Part shown: positions 35,306 through 44,512 of the stretch, piece by piece | Numbering within the stretch: the first letter of the stretch is position 1 | How the letters are laid out: every line of letters starts with the position of its first letter | Source: Tolypothrix sp. PCC 7910 | Lineage (GTDB): Bacteria; Cyanobacteriota; Cyanobacteriia; Cyanobacteriales; Nostocaceae | Assembly: GCF_011769525.1 (NCBI RefSeq) | Contig: NZ_CP050440.1 | Span: forward strand, 7,922,001-7,986,000 | Direction of reading: 5' to 3' | DNA: 64,000 bases | Program-made: the position numbers and the translations under genes | The notes under the pieces: generated by a model | The model's database searches: none | Told to the model about the DNA's origin: nothing | Seen by the model: the letters and a program-made list of their open reading frames with translations, nothing else

Positions 35306-36562
35306 CTAGCTCCTAGTTCCCATTCCTACTACTACTGAGTTCTTCGTCAAGATTTCCACTGCTGCTTGATATTGTGGATCGGCTTCTGTGCCAATCTGTT
35401 CACGGGTAATTGCGTCTAGAGGAATGATTTTGTCTGGTTTTATACCTAATTTATTAATATCTCGATGTTGTGGGGTTTCGTACTTAGCAATTGTGACTGC
35501 CAAACCGGAACCATCGGATAATTCAAATAAGGATTGAATTAAGCCTTTACCAAAGGTGGTTTCGCCGACTAATTGGGCGCGACCGTTATCTTGGAGTGCG
35601 CCGGCAAGAATTTCGCTAGCGCTGGCAGTTCCTTGATTGACTAGAATCACTAATGGGTCTGATGTAAGTGCCGGGCCAAATGCCTCAAAACTGCCTTGTA
35701 TGCCTTGGCGATTAACGGTGTAGACGATGGTGCCAGAGTCTAACCACAGGCGGGCAATTTCAATTCCCGCTTGCAGTAATCCACCGGGATTATTGCGTAA
35801 ATCGAGAATGTAGGCAGCTGCGCCCTTTTTTTCTAAACTAGTAATGGCGTGTGCTAGTTCCATTGAGGCATTGGCATTAAATTGATTCAGACGGAGGTAG
35901 CCAATGGGCGTACCTTGTGGGGTAACGCGCAAGTCTGAGACTACAGGATTTAAAGCAATGCGATCGCGCACTATCCTAATTTCCTTCTCTTGTGTACCAT
36001 CTCGCTCGATTAATAAGGTCACGAGGCTGCCAATCGGCCCGCGCATTTTAGCTGCGGCTTCATCCAAGGTAAGATTTTCTGTAGAGATACCTTCTATTTT
36101 GATGATGCGATCGCGTGGTTGAATTCCTGCTTTATCTGCTGGCGAACCTGCGATCGGTGCTACTACTTCCAACTTACCAGTTTTGGGGTCTAGGGCAATT
36201 TGTAAGCCTACCCCTGTAAGTTCTCCAGAAGTGTTTACCTGTAAGCTGCGGTACTGTTCTGGGTCTAAAAAGCGGGTAAAAGGGTCGTCCAAGCTTTTGA
36301 GCATATTTTGAACTGCTGCATAAGCTTCCTCCGGATTTTTAAGCGGTTTCTCTAAAGCTTTTTGCCGCACCGTTGACCAATTTTGATGATTAAACGTTTC
36401 ATCTAAATAATTTCGATTGACAATTCGCCAAACTTCCGATACTAACTTTTGCTCCTCTGTCAAAGCCGCAGCTGGTTGGATAGATATGCCTAGTGCCAAC
36501 CAAACCGCCATTAGCAATGATAATCCCCGTCGAAAAATTTTTTTGTCCATGAACAAGCCCAT
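35306..36562 (-). CDS. ctpA: Carboxyl-terminal processing protease CtpA
   Basis: CtpA is a lumenal or periplasmic S41 serine protease that removes the C-terminal extension of the photosystem II D1 precursor. An N-terminal signal peptide (GLSLLMAVWLALGISIQPAAA) is followed by a PDZ domain (about 95-185, with ELTGVGLQI and PADKAGIQPRDRIIKIEG) and the protease core. Counting from ATG 36562, the catalytic Ser is S314 in NQGTASASEIL and the Lys is K339 in TFGKGLIQ, the expected 25 residues apart. I prefer ATG 36562, which has GAGGTGG eight bases upstream, over the GTG at 36574. It is divergent from petB, an arrangement seen in other cyanobacteria. Confidence 0.95.
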   Translation of the reverse strand: MGLFMDKKIFRRGLSLLMAVWLALGISIQPAAALTEEQKLVSEVWRIVNRNYLDETFNHQNWSTVRQKALEKPLKNPEEAYAAVQNMLKSLDDPFTRFLDPEQYRSLQVNTSGELTGVGLQIALDPKTGKLEVVAPIAGSPADKAGIQPRDRIIKIEGISTENLTLDEAAAKMRGPIGSLVTLLIERDGTQEKEIRIVRDRIALNPVVSDLRVTPQGTPIGYLRLNQFNANASMELAHAITSLEKKGAAAYILDLRNNPGGLLQAGIEIARLWLDSGTIVYTVNRQGIQGSFEAFGPALTSDPLVILVNQGTASASEILAGALQDNGRAQLVGETTFGKGLIQSLFELSDGSGLAVTIAKYETPQHRDINKLGIKPDKIIPLDAITREQIGTEADPQYQAAVEILTKNSVVVGMGTRS

Positions 36563-36931
36563 GTTGAATTCCACCTCAACCCAAATTGCCTAGAACTGCC
36601 CAGTTGCTTTGTTTTTGATGAAATCTATCTCTCGATTATGTTACTTTTTTTATAGAAGTGGTGCATTAGTCTTAATCAAGTTGTTAAGTCAGCTGATTGG
36701 CGTACATCCCACTCAACACACGATAAGATCTACTTTGTGTCCATAATTTGTCGTGTTGGTTTGCCCCAAAAACGCAATACATCACATGTTTACAGAGTGT
36801 TAAGTTTATTAAAAGTCTTATCACTCTGAAGCCTTAAAAGCAAACGACTAAAATCCTCTTTGCTAAAATCCCAAAATTGTTACTTGGGAGATTTATCAAC
36901 CGCAACCGATTTTTTAGGAACTTGAGATTGT
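36563..36931. other. Divergent promoter region ctpA/petB
   Basis: About 370 bases that must carry promoters for both genes. No specific operator was recognised. No open frame is supported. Confidence 0.5.
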
Positions 36932-37579
36932 ATGGCCAACGTTTACGACTGGTTTGAGGAACGCTTGGAAATTCAGGCACTCGCTGATGATGTCACAAGC
37001 AAGTACGTTCCTCCCCATGTCAACATCTTCTACTGCTTGGGTGGCATTACCCTGGTTTGCTTTCTCATCCAGTTTGCTACTGGATTTGCCATGACGTTCT
37101 ACTACAAGCCAACTGTGGCTGAGGCTTATTCCTCAGTGCAGTACATCATGACAGAAGTAAACTTCGGCTGGCTAATTCGCTCCATCCACCGCTGGTCTGC
37201 CAGCATGATGGTGTTGATGATGATTTTGCACGTCTTTCGGGTTTACCTCACTGGTGGTTTCAAAAAGCCCCGCGAATTAACCTGGGTAAGTGGTGTCATC
37301 CTAGCCGTAATCACAGTTTCTTTTGGCGTGACTGGCTACTCACTACCTTGGGACCAAGTGGGCTACTGGGCTGTGAAAATCGTTAGCGGCGTTCCCGAAG
37401 CAATTCCTGTGGTTGGTGTGCTGATCTCTGACTTGCTACGTGGTGGTTCTAGCGTCGGCCAAGCGACCCTTACCCGCTACTACAGCGCCCACACCTTTGT
37501 TCTGCCCTGGTTGATCGCGGTATTCATGTTGTTCCACTTCTTGATGATCCGCAAACAAGGCATTTCTGGTCCTTTGTAA
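36932..37579 (+). CDS. petB: Cytochrome b6 (PetB)
   Basis: PetB is the haem-binding core of the cytochrome b6f complex in thylakoid membranes, passing electrons between plastoquinone and plastocyanin/cytochrome c6. The 215-residue length is exactly standard. It begins [20 protein letters not shown]. The haem-ligand histidines are in the second and fourth helices ([20 protein letters not shown] and the [12 protein letters not shown]...[10 protein letters not shown] region). The covalent c-haem cysteine lies in FYCLGG near residue 35. It precedes petD by 373 bases. Confidence 0.98.
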   Translation: MANVYDWFEERLEIQALADDVTSKYVPPHVNIFYCLGGITLVCFLIQFATGFAMTFYYKPTVAEAYSSVQYIMTEVNFGWLIRSIHRWSASMMVLMMILHVFRVYLTGGFKKPRELTWVSGVILAVITVSFGVTGYSLPWDQVGYWAVKIVSGVPEAIPVVGVLISDLLRGGSSVGQATLTRYYSAHTFVLPWLIAVFMLFHFLMIRKQGISGPL

Positions 37580-37952
37580 TTTAAGCCAAAACGCTAACAG
37601 GCAAACTGCATTCAGTTTCAAAATGAGGACAGGGTGATGGTTGATGGGTAATGGGTAATACGAACTAGTAATTAGTCATTAGCAACTAAGATTTTGACTC
37701 AAAATTCATAAATCAGTACTTTGAGCTATTTCCCTAGTCTCTAGCCCCTAAACTCTACCCCATCCCCTAACCCTCAGCTTTCAAGGCCGAGTTGTTTGTT
37801 TTAAACTGATGAACAAGAACAACCACAACTTGATATCTGAAGCTGAAAGCTGTAAAACCCTACTGGCATCTGGCTGCTGTTGAGGTTTGCCTGGTAGCTT
37901 AAGGCTTTTAGCAATGCTTTAACTCAACTTAAGCAGGAGAGCATATTTAAAA
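37580..37952. other. petB-petD spacer with STRR-like repeats
   Basis: An unusually long spacer for this gene pair. Around 37636-37780 it holds degenerate heptamer-type repeats (GGTAATGGGTAATACG, TCTAGCCCCTAAACTC). No gene is visible. An AGGAG ribosome-binding site at about 37934 precedes petD. Confidence 0.6.
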
Positions 37953-38435
37953 ATGTCAACACAGAAAAAACCTGATCTGAGCGATCCTATCCTAAGAGCC
38001 AAACTCGCCAAAGGCATGGGCCACAACTACTATGGCGAACCTGCTTGGCCTAATGACCTACTTTACGTCTTTCCAATCGTAATCATGGGATCATTCGCTT
38101 GTATTGTGGCTCTAGCAGTACTAGATCCAGCAATGAACGGTGAACCAGCGAATCCTTTTGCAACACCATTGGAAATTCTACCTGAGTGGTACTTGTTCCC
38201 TGTATTCCAAATTTTGCGATCGCTCCCTAACAAACTGTTAGGAGTATTAGCAATGGCTTCAGTACCCCTAGGACTTATCCTCGTTCCTTTTATCGAGAAC
38301 GTTAATAAGTTCCAAAATCCTTTCCGCCGTCCAGTTGCAACCACAGTTTTCCTATTTGGAACACTTGTAACTCTATGGCTAGGTATTGGTGCTGCTTTAC
38401 CATTAGATAAATCCTTGACCTTAGGATTGTTCTAA
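37953..38435 (+). CDS. petD: Cytochrome b6f complex subunit IV (PetD)
   Basis: Subunit IV forms the C-terminal half of the split cytochrome b and contributes to the plastoquinol oxidation site. The protein is 160 residues, the standard length, beginning [20 protein letters not shown]. It has three membrane helices and the conserved [20 protein letters not shown], which includes the PEWY motif of the Qo site. The start follows AGGAG by about ten bases. Confidence 0.98.
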   Translation: MSTQKKPDLSDPILRAKLAKGMGHNYYGEPAWPNDLLYVFPIVIMGSFACIVALAVLDPAMNGEPANPFATPLEILPEWYLFPVFQILRSLPNKLLGVLAMASVPLGLILVPFIENVNKFQNPFRRPVATTVFLFGTLVTLWLGIGAALPLDKSLTLGLF

Positions 38436-38762
38436 TTCAGCCAGAAAAAACAGTACTCTTTGATGAGTGCTGAGTCATGGGTAATGAGTTATGAGTAATA
38501 AGTTTTGATAAACTAAGTACTTAGTACTTAGAAAGACTTAAGTCGTGAGCTATTACTCAGCATTCGGCGCTCAGCGAGAAGTTAGAGATAGGGTTTCCTT
38601 AGATCTGCACTTCGATGACTCAGCACTTTTCCTCATCCAGGTTGCATCGTGGATATTTAGTTTTGGATTTAATAGCTATTCCAAAATCAGAAATTACACA
38701 AATACCACAAACAGACGCATTTGTTACCTACCGATCACTTACTTATATTTAAGTCAAGGTCA
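38436..38762. other. Intergenic region after petD
   Basis: No gene is supported. An 82-codon frame starting with GTG (38545) overlaps the next gene and lacks family features. Contains short repeat-like text (GATGAGTGCTGAGTCATGGG). Confidence 0.45.
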
Positions 38763-39206
38763 ATGCTTAGCACCATGCAGCAAGACCATCTGACGGTGAA
38801 GAGCGATCTCAAGCTCCTCAACCACGTGCAACAATGGTTTGAGAAATTTTGTCGGCAACATTTGTATCAACTTGGCTGGTCGGAAACTCAGCTTTATCGC
38901 CTGAACTTAGCATTAGCAGAAGGCTTCACTAACGCAGTGCGTCATGCTCATTCTGCTTTACCACCAGAAACAGGCATAGATATTGAAGTCAGCTTGTGGA
39001 TTGACAGATTGGAAATGAGAATTTGGGATTATGGCAAACCTTTTAATCCCGATGCGATCGCCGAGCCAGAGCCAGGTACTCTTCAAGTAGGAGGATACGG
39101 ATGGTTTCTTCTGAGACGCTTGGCAGATCGTGTTGTCTATGAACGCGCTACGGAAAACAGAAATTGTTTGCTGATCGTTAAATATGCTCTAGATGGTCAG
39201 CATTAA
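38763..39206 (+). CDS. RsbW-like anti-sigma regulatory factor / serine kinase ATPase
   Basis: The protein of about 147 residues is a single HATPase_c_2 domain like RsbW/SpoIIAB. The ATP-binding N box is ALAEGFTNAVRHAHSALPP, the G1 box is WDYGKPFNP, and a GGYGWFLLRRL loop forms the lid. Such proteins bind sigma factors or phosphorylate STAS antagonists. The frame extends to 38721, but ATG 38763 (MLSTMQQDHL) or 38775 (MQQDHL) fits the domain better. It stands alone, followed by a terminator hairpin. A paralogue lies at 53360. Confidence 0.85.
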   Translation: MLSTMQQDHLTVKSDLKLLNHVQQWFEKFCRQHLYQLGWSETQLYRLNLALAEGFTNAVRHAHSALPPETGIDIEVSLWIDRLEMRIWDYGKPFNPDAIAEPEPGTLQVGGYGWFLLRRLADRVVYERATENRNCLLIVKYALDGQH

Positions 39207-39305
39207 AAAATTCTTAATTAATAATTTGGAATTTCAATGCAGTACGAATTATTAATTAATAAGGATTTGACAAGCTAGAACAAAAAACGTGAAAACCCAG
39301 CCATA

Positions 39306-39337
39306 GCACCCTGAAGTTTTGTGAAATTTCAGGGTGC
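39306..39337 (+). terminator. Hairpin after the anti-sigma-like gene
   Basis: GCACCCTGAA pairs with TTCAGGGTGC over ten bases around a 12-base loop, followed by ATAATTTTGATT. It lies 100 bases after the stop codon, in a gap of about 350 bases with no gene before the glycosyltransferase. Confidence 0.65.
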
Positions 39338-39560
39338 ATAATTTTGATTACAACCAATCTAAGTAGAATCTCATTTTGTTAAACTCTCCAGAGTCAAAGG
39401 TCAAAATCCCAATTTTTCCTTGACTCTTGACCTTTGACAACCCAAACAAGATTTAGATGCAATTTAGATGTAGATCAGCTTACCTCAAAAATGCAACTAA
39501 ATACCTGTGGCGTATGTTACAACTGGATGAGCTAGAAACATACGTAATTGCACAGGTAAA

Positions 39561-40703
39561 GTGGGCGAAAATCTTAATGTGACTAATAAATTTCCCCAAA
39601 AAACCAACCATGTATTCGTGTTCTTAGAAATTTTTGTACACGAAGGTGGGATTCAGTCCTATGTCAAGGATATTTTTCGTGCCTATCAAAGATTGATTCC
39701 AGGCTATAAAGCAGAAGTATTTGTACTGCGAGATAGCCCAAATGTATCAAATCCCTGGGAATCAAAAAATTTAAAATTTTATGGTTTCAAAAGTAATTCC
39801 CCCCAAATCGGCAGATTGAAAATGGTAGCAGCATTGCTGAAGTGTTTGTTACTAAAGCGTCCCCAGCACGTTTTTTGTGGTCACATTCTCTTAGCAAGAC
39901 TGATACAAACTCTTTGCCAGCCTTTGGGAATTCCTTACACTGTCCTAACTTATGGTAAAGAAGTTTGGGAACCGCTAAATACTAAACAACGTCACGCACT
40001 CACATCGGCATCAGGGATTTGGACAATTAGCCGTTACAGTCGCGATCGCAGCTGTGCGGCTAATTTTATCGACCCCAATTTAGTAAAAATACTGCCTTGT
40101 GCAATTGACGGAAATAAATTTACACCAGGTGAAAAGCAACTAGAACTGATTGCCAAGTATGGTTTAAATGATGCCAAAGTGTTAATGACTGTAGCGCGGC
40201 TATGGTCAGGGGATATTTACAAAGGCGTTGATGTCACAATTCGCGCCTTACCGCAAATTCTCGAAGTATTCCCAGAAGTTAAATATTTAGTCATCGGTCG
40301 TGGCGACGATCAACCACGGTTGGCGCAACTTGCACAAGATTTAGGTGTCAGCGATCGCGTAATTTTTGCTGGTTTCGTTCCTACAGAAGAACTAATAGCA
40401 CATTACCGCTTGGCTGATGCCTACATTATGCCTTCCCAAGAAGGCTTTGGCATTGTTTATTTAGAAGCAATGGCTTGTGGTGTACCCGTGCTATCTGGTG
40501 ATGATGACGGTTCAGCAGACCCCTTACAGGATGGACAACTTGGCTGGCGAGTTCCCCACCGCGATCCCCATGCTGTAGCAGCAGCTTGTATAGAAATACT
40601 CACAGGCCATGACCAACGATGTGATGGAGATTGGCTAAGACAACAAGCGATCGCACTTTTCGGGATGGATGCTTTGCAAAAACGGTTACAAGAGTTAATT
40701 TAA
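39561..40703 (+). CDS. Glycosyltransferase family 4
   Basis: The 380-residue protein has the GT-B architecture of GT4 enzymes. The C-terminal donor site carries VARLWSGDIYKGVDVTIRAL, LVIGRGDDQPRLAQLA, GFVPTEELIAHYRLADAYI and the EGFGIVYLEAMACGVPVLSG motif with the expected EX7E spacing. The sugar and acceptor cannot be told; an extracellular polysaccharide or glycolipid is likely. The start is GTG 39561; another GTG at 39579 is possible. It is followed by repeats. Confidence 0.9.
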   Translation: MGENLNVTNKFPQKTNHVFVFLEIFVHEGGIQSYVKDIFRAYQRLIPGYKAEVFVLRDSPNVSNPWESKNLKFYGFKSNSPQIGRLKMVAALLKCLLLKRPQHVFCGHILLARLIQTLCQPLGIPYTVLTYGKEVWEPLNTKQRHALTSASGIWTISRYSRDRSCAANFIDPNLVKILPCAIDGNKFTPGEKQLELIAKYGLNDAKVLMTVARLWSGDIYKGVDVTIRALPQILEVFPEVKYLVIGRGDDQPRLAQLAQDLGVSDRVIFAGFVPTEELIAHYRLADAYIMPSQEGFGIVYLEAMACGVPVLSGDDDGSADPLQDGQLGWRVPHRDPHAVAAACIEILTGHDQRCDGDWLRQQAIALFGMDALQKRLQELI

Positions 40704-40849
40704 TGAGCATTGGGCATTGGGCATAGGTAATTAGTCATTGGTAATTGGTAATTGGAATTGATTTTAATGTCCCCTTGTCCCCCCATCTCCCTTATCTCCT
40801 CATCCCTAAACTCGCTATCCTAGAAATAGAGCAACATGACATTTTAAAA

Positions 40850-41218
40850 ATGAGCCTTAAATCTTTTCCTTTGCTTGAAAATCTTCGCCCTTGGCTCACT
40901 GTGTTAGCAGTTACTTGGTTGCTAGCATCCTTAGGCTTGGGTTGGTTGGTTAATTCGATACTGTTTATTGTTGGGTTGTTGCTATTGGCACCCGTGATTG
41001 CATTTTTTGGGTTTCGCTGGTGGCTACAACGTAACTTGGTTGTAGATCAATGTCCTGTATGTCGATATGAATTTACAGGTTTAAATAACAGCCAGTTGCA
41101 ATGTCCTAACTGTGGAGAGCAATTATTAGTACAAAGTGGCCATTTTCGCAGGTTTACCCCCGATGGCACAATTGATGTCACAGCTGTCGAAGTCCCAGCA
41201 AAATCAATTGAAGACTAA
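40850..41218 (+). CDS. Small membrane protein with zinc ribbon
   Basis: The 122-residue protein has two close hydrophobic segments (PWLTVLAVTWLLASLGLGWL and SILFIVGLLLLAPVIAFFGF). A cytoplasmic-type zinc ribbon follows, CPVC...CPNC, ending in GEQLLVQSGHFRRFTPDGT. The frame runs further upstream to 40745 through repeat-derived sequence, so ATG 40850 is the better start. The zinc-ribbon end is clearly related to that of the protein at 47424 (CPYCQEKLVVCQSGHYVRDP). The function is unknown. Confidence 0.75.
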   Translation: MSLKSFPLLENLRPWLTVLAVTWLLASLGLGWLVNSILFIVGLLLLAPVIAFFGFRWWLQRNLVVDQCPVCRYEFTGLNNSQLQCPNCGEQLLVQSGHFRRFTPDGTIDVTAVEVPAKSIED

Positions 41219-41271
41219 GCTTTGCCATATATAGCGATTGTTGATTGAGTGGATCTGGTCGTAGTTTTTTG

Positions 41272-41314
41272 AACGCAGAGTCACACAGAGTCAGCGCAGA
41301 GGGACGCAGAGTGT
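41272..41314. repeat. CGCAGAG-type dispersed repeat
   Basis: GAACGCAGAGTCACACAGAG followed by TCAGCGCAGAGGGACGCAGAG: a degenerate tandem array of ACGCAGAG units common in cyanobacterial intergenic DNA. Confidence 0.7.
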
Positions 41315-41499
41315 TTTCAAAGGTTATTCACTACCAAGCACGGAGAAAGAAAAGTTAAACTTTGATAAATTGGTAGTTCATCTGGATGATAAAAGCTACA
41401 TATCATCCATTATCAAAATTTGAAAGCGTCTGTCGTCCCTAATGTTGTCGAAATCACAATTATTTTTTGCCATTTCTCAACACCATTGGCGAATTGTTG

Positions 41500-41770
41500 T
41501 AAGTTTTAAATTGCTAAATCCGCATTTGCTATTCAGCCATCACAACAGGCTTTGTCATACCAGACTTTGCGGTTATCTGGTGTAATCAGTAATGCTTGGT
41601 CGTAGGATGCGATCGCATCTTGGTATCGTGTAATTAAGTCAGCGCCAATCGGCGATTATACCAGGCTTCGAGTTTATCTGGTGCGATCGCTAATCCTTGC
41701 TCATATCTGCCTAAGTTAAATAAGGCATTTCCCAATTATTCCCAGCTTCATCTTTTTGATACTCATTTCC
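41500..41770 (-). pseudogene. Degraded tetratricopeptide-repeat gene
   Basis: The minus strand carries recognisable TPR text in broken frames: GNALFNLGRYEQGLAIAPDK, LEAWYNRRLAL, then after a frame change RYQDAIASYDQALLITPDN and RKVWYDKACC, with stops between. These match consecutive TPR units (A-WYNRG-AL--L-RY-DAI-SYDQAL). No start or complete frame exists. Limits are approximate. Confidence 0.75.
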
Positions 41771-41797
41771 TCAAAGCGTTCTTGTCAGATACAAAGG

Positions 41798-41824
41798 TGC
41801 GTTAGGCAAAACCTAACGCACCTC
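41798..41824. terminator. GGTGCGTTAGG hairpin downstream of pyrR
   Basis: GGTGCGTTAGG and CCTAACGCACC pair over 11 bases around a CAAAA-type loop. On the minus strand the hairpin is followed by TTTGTATC. It lies about 90 bases past the pyrR stop and may end that transcript, although this sequence is also a common dispersed repeat. Confidence 0.55.
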
Positions 41825-41912
41825 CAATCATCTCAAAAATTTTGCATTAACGAAGTGTAACTAAAGATGGGATAGTTTATTGTTTTGTCTTCTCTTAACC
41901 CCTGACTTATAA

Positions 41913-42446
41913 CTAATGTGCAATTAACTCTACAGCATCTTTTCCATCCGAATCTTGGAAATAAACTTTGACAATCTCCTCTTTAGCGGTGGGTAGCTGC
42001 TTACCAATAAAATCTGGGTGAATTGGAACTTCACGATGGCCCCTATCTACCAAAACAGCTAAGCGAATTACCTCTGGTCTACCGTACTCATTGACTGCAT
42101 TTAAAGCAGCACGAATTGTCCTACCTTTAAAAATGACATCATCTACAAGCACCACTGTTTTGCCTGTGAGGTCAAAAGGAATATCAGTTTTGGCTGGAGT
42201 TCGTAACCCAATTTGGTCAAGATCATCTCGATAAAACGTAATATCTAATGCTCCCACTTCTACAGATACACCTTCCAATGTCTCAATTTGACGTGCCAAT
42301 AATTCGGCTAAAAATACGCCCCTAGTATAAATACCTAAGAGTACTAGCTGAGATAAATCACGCGTCCTCTCCACAATTTGAGAAGCAAGACGAGTGACAG
42401 TACGACGAAGTTCTTCCGATGAGAGAATTTCAACTACTTTTACAGA
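41913..42446 (-). CDS. pyrR: PyrR bifunctional pyrimidine regulator / uracil phosphoribosyltransferase
   Basis: PyrR proteins bind pyr mRNA in response to UMP in some bacteria and have uracil phosphoribosyltransferase activity. The PRPP-binding motif [20 protein letters not shown] is complete, and the family blocks [28 protein letters not shown] and [19 protein letters not shown] are present. The frame extends to an ATG at 42467, but ATG 42446 ([14 protein letters not shown]) gives the usual family start. It is not next to pyrimidine biosynthetic genes here, so a regulatory role cannot be inferred from context. Confidence 0.92.
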   Translation of the reverse strand, partial: SVKVVEILSSEELRRTVTRLASQIVERTRDLSQLVLLGIYTRGVFLAELLARQIETLEGVSVEVGALDITFYRDDLDQIGLRTPAKTDIPFDLTGKTVVLVDDVIFKGRTIRAALNAVNEYGRPEVIRLAVLVDRGHREVPIHPDFIGKQLPTAKEEIVKVYFQDSDGKDAVELIAH

Positions 42447-42514
42447 CATAACCATAGACCGATACACCTGAGTAATGCATGATACCAGACATTTGAGGCA
42501 AGAGGAGATAATAT

Positions 42515-42597
42515 GGCAGGGGGCAGGGAGCAGGGGGAAACAACAGATGACAAATGCCCAATGCCCAATGCCCTATTACCCATTCCCCATATTCATC
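42515..42597. repeat. STRR-like repeats between pyrR and cbiB
   Basis: GGCAGGG/GCAGGGGG units are followed by ATGACAA and CCCAATG heptamers. Open frames on the plus strand across this stretch are repeat translations, not genes. Confidence 0.7.
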
Positions 42598-42598
42598 A

Positions 42599-43570
42599 TT
42601 ACCTGTTTAGGATTAGAAAGAATAGAGCGATCGCAACCCCTAACCACAGTAAAAAGCAATATCTAGTTAATTGCAAAGCCGATTCAATACTTTTGGGAGT
42701 GATGGGATGAATGTTATCTCCTAGCAGTGGTTTGTGTTTAGCTACGCCGCGATACCAATTTGTACCTCCTACTTGCACGCCTAAAATTGCTGCATAGGCG
42801 CATTCACTCCAGCCAGAATTGGGACTTGGATCGATAATTGCATCTCGGCTACAAATACGCCAAACATAGAGTGGTTTACCTGATAACAACGCCAGCGTAA
42901 TTACTGTTAAGCGGCAAGGAACCCATGTGAGGTAATCTTCTAAGCGCGCACTAAACCAACCTAAATAAGTGTATGGTGCTTCTTTATAGCCCACCATTGA
43001 ATCTAGAGTACTACTGGCTTTATATGCTAAAGCTAAAGGCACAGCTCCCACAAAGGGAATGAATCCTCCCAAAATTGCATAAAACAACGGAGCCATCACT
43101 CCATCAGTAGCATTCTCCGTTACCGTTTCTAGAATGGCGCGCAAAATTTCTGCTTCGGAAAGATTTTTGGTATCGCGACCAACGTAATTACTTAAGCTAT
43201 CACGAGCCTCTACTAAATTTCCAGCAGTTAAAGGTTTTAAGACAGTAACAGCTGCGGTTCTCAAACTTCTACCAGCAAAACAACTAGCTAAGAGAATGCT
43301 TTCTAAAGCAATTGCCAACAGTGGATGCAACCACCTAGCACTTTGAATTATTAACCAGCCAACAAGTCCGCTACCAATTATTAGAAAGATGCATAGGAAA
43401 ATTCCCGCAATTCTTTGTGTTAGAGAATCATGACAATATTTCAGAGACAGTTTGGAAAGGTGAGAAATAACCCACCCCATAACTTGCACTGGATGAGGCC
43501 AACCCCAAGGATCGCCAATTAGATAATCTAAAAATGCAGCAAAAATCAAGATATAAATGTTGTGAGTCAT
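42599..43570 (-). CDS. cbiB: Adenosylcobinamide-phosphate synthase CbiB/CobD
   Basis: The enzyme attaches the aminopropanol linker to adenosylcobyric acid in late (pseudo)cobalamin synthesis at the membrane. The 323-residue protein has the family start FAAFLDYLIGDPWGWPHPVQ, followed by VGRDTKNLSEAEILRAILET, TENATDGVMAPLFYAILGG and YKASSTLDSMVGYKEAPY, with several membrane helices. It ends at the window's repeat tract at 42598. Upstream lies a palindromic repeat and then the Rrf2 gene on the same strand; 115 bases of gap make an operon uncertain. Confidence 0.93.
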   Translation of the reverse strand: MTHNIYILIFAAFLDYLIGDPWGWPHPVQVMGWVISHLSKLSLKYCHDSLTQRIAGIFLCIFLIIGSGLVGWLIIQSARWLHPLLAIALESILLASCFAGRSLRTAAVTVLKPLTAGNLVEARDSLSNYVGRDTKNLSEAEILRAILETVTENATDGVMAPLFYAILGGFIPFVGAVPLALAYKASSTLDSMVGYKEAPYTYLGWFSARLEDYLTWVPCRLTVITLALLSGKPLYVWRICSRDAIIDPSPNSGWSECAYAAILGVQVGGTNWYRGVAKHKPLLGDNIHPITPKSIESALQLTRYCFLLWLGVAIALFFLILNR

Positions 43571-43591
43571 TGGTCAAGAGTCAAAAGTTGG

Positions 43592-43615
43592 AGAGACGTG
43601 ATTAATCGCGTCTCT
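43592..43615. repeat. AGAGACGTGATTAATCGCGTCTCT palindrome (copy 3)
   Basis: A 24-base inverted repeat with one mismatch, between the Rrf2 and cbiB genes. Same family as copies at 3682, 9783 and 55486. Confidence 0.85.
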
Positions 43616-43685
43616 ACTCAAGGGTCAAGCATAAATATTCTGACTCTGGTATTGTGGCTCTGGACTATAGACTTTTGACTGTTGA

Positions 43686-44129
43686 CTAAACTACAAAATT
43701 AGCTTCTTCTCCCAACGAAGCCTGCCAACTCCGAGCATCGTAATAAAGGTCAGCCAGGGTAATACTATATAAAGCTTCTTTCAGTTTTTGGTTAAGTCTC
43801 TGCCAAAGGGTAAATGTTACCCAATCTTCAGCTTGTGCTGATGTTGGAGTATGGTTAGGCAAATAAGTAATCGTTTCACCTACAGACTCTAAAATTTGTC
43901 CTATAGATATTTTGGCAGGCTCTCTTGCCAATTGGTATCCTCCAATGCTGCCGCGAATTGATTTTACTAAACCAGCACGACGCATTTCTATTAATAATTT
44001 TTCTAGATAAGGAGCAGGAATATCTTGGCGTTTAGCAATTGCTCTTACAGATACAGGGCCATAAGCTGGCTGTAAGCTTAAATCGAGCATCGCTTTCACA
44101 CTATAATGTCCTCTCGTTGTTAGTTTCAT
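43686..44129 (-). CDS. Rrf2-family transcriptional regulator without cysteines
   Basis: The 147-residue protein is a typical Rrf2/IscR-type winged helix: MKLTTRGHYSVKAMLDLSLQ, VSVRAIAKRQDIPAPYLEKL and SIRGSIGGYQLAREPAKISI. Iron-sulfur members such as IscR bind the cluster with three cysteines near residues 90-105. This protein contains no cysteine at all, so it cannot sense that way by the usual route. Target genes are unknown. It has a 380-base upstream gap shared with the divergent calA gene. Confidence 0.9.
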   Translation of the reverse strand: MKLTTRGHYSVKAMLDLSLQPAYGPVSVRAIAKRQDIPAPYLEKLLIEMRRAGLVKSIRGSIGGYQLAREPAKISIGQILESVGETITYLPNHTPTSAQAEDWVTFTLWQRLNQKLKEALYSITLADLYYDARSWQASLGEEANFVV

Positions 44130-44512
44130 GCTGGATTTTTTGAGTTGTCAGTTGTCAATTCTTTTTTCATGACCATTGACTAATGACTAAGGATCAGCTT
44201 TGCTTATCATTCTGTACTCCAATTATCCATATTGGCAAGTAGACAACTTTTTTTTGCGCTACTTTAGAAAACTTAAACAACTATAGTCTACCAGTAATTC
44301 AGAAACTATATATATAGTTATCAGTATGGACACCATTCTAGAAAATAAATTGTTTTAGCAATATTTAGAAATCAAGTAACAATTTTGCCTATGAATGTAA
44401 TATACTTGGCAAGGCTGAAATAAAAACTAAAGGATTCTGTTCCTACTAGCTCAATGTCAGCTAAAATAAAATCGATTCAAACACTTCAAACATTCGTTTT
44501 CGACCTAAGTTG
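44130..44512. other. Divergent promoter region Rrf2 gene/calA
   Basis: No gene is visible. It contains short repeat-like stretches near 44150-44200 (GACCATTGACTAATGACTAA) and AT-rich DNA (ACTATATATATAGTTAT near 44306) that may belong to promoters. Confidence 0.5.

Noticed and set aside
38545-38793. 82-codon open frame after petD
   Set aside because: GTG start, overlaps the anti-sigma-like gene in another frame, no family features.
42475-42710. Two overlapping open frames on the plus strand between pyrR and cbiB
   Set aside because: They translate heptamer repeats and then run antisense into cbiB.
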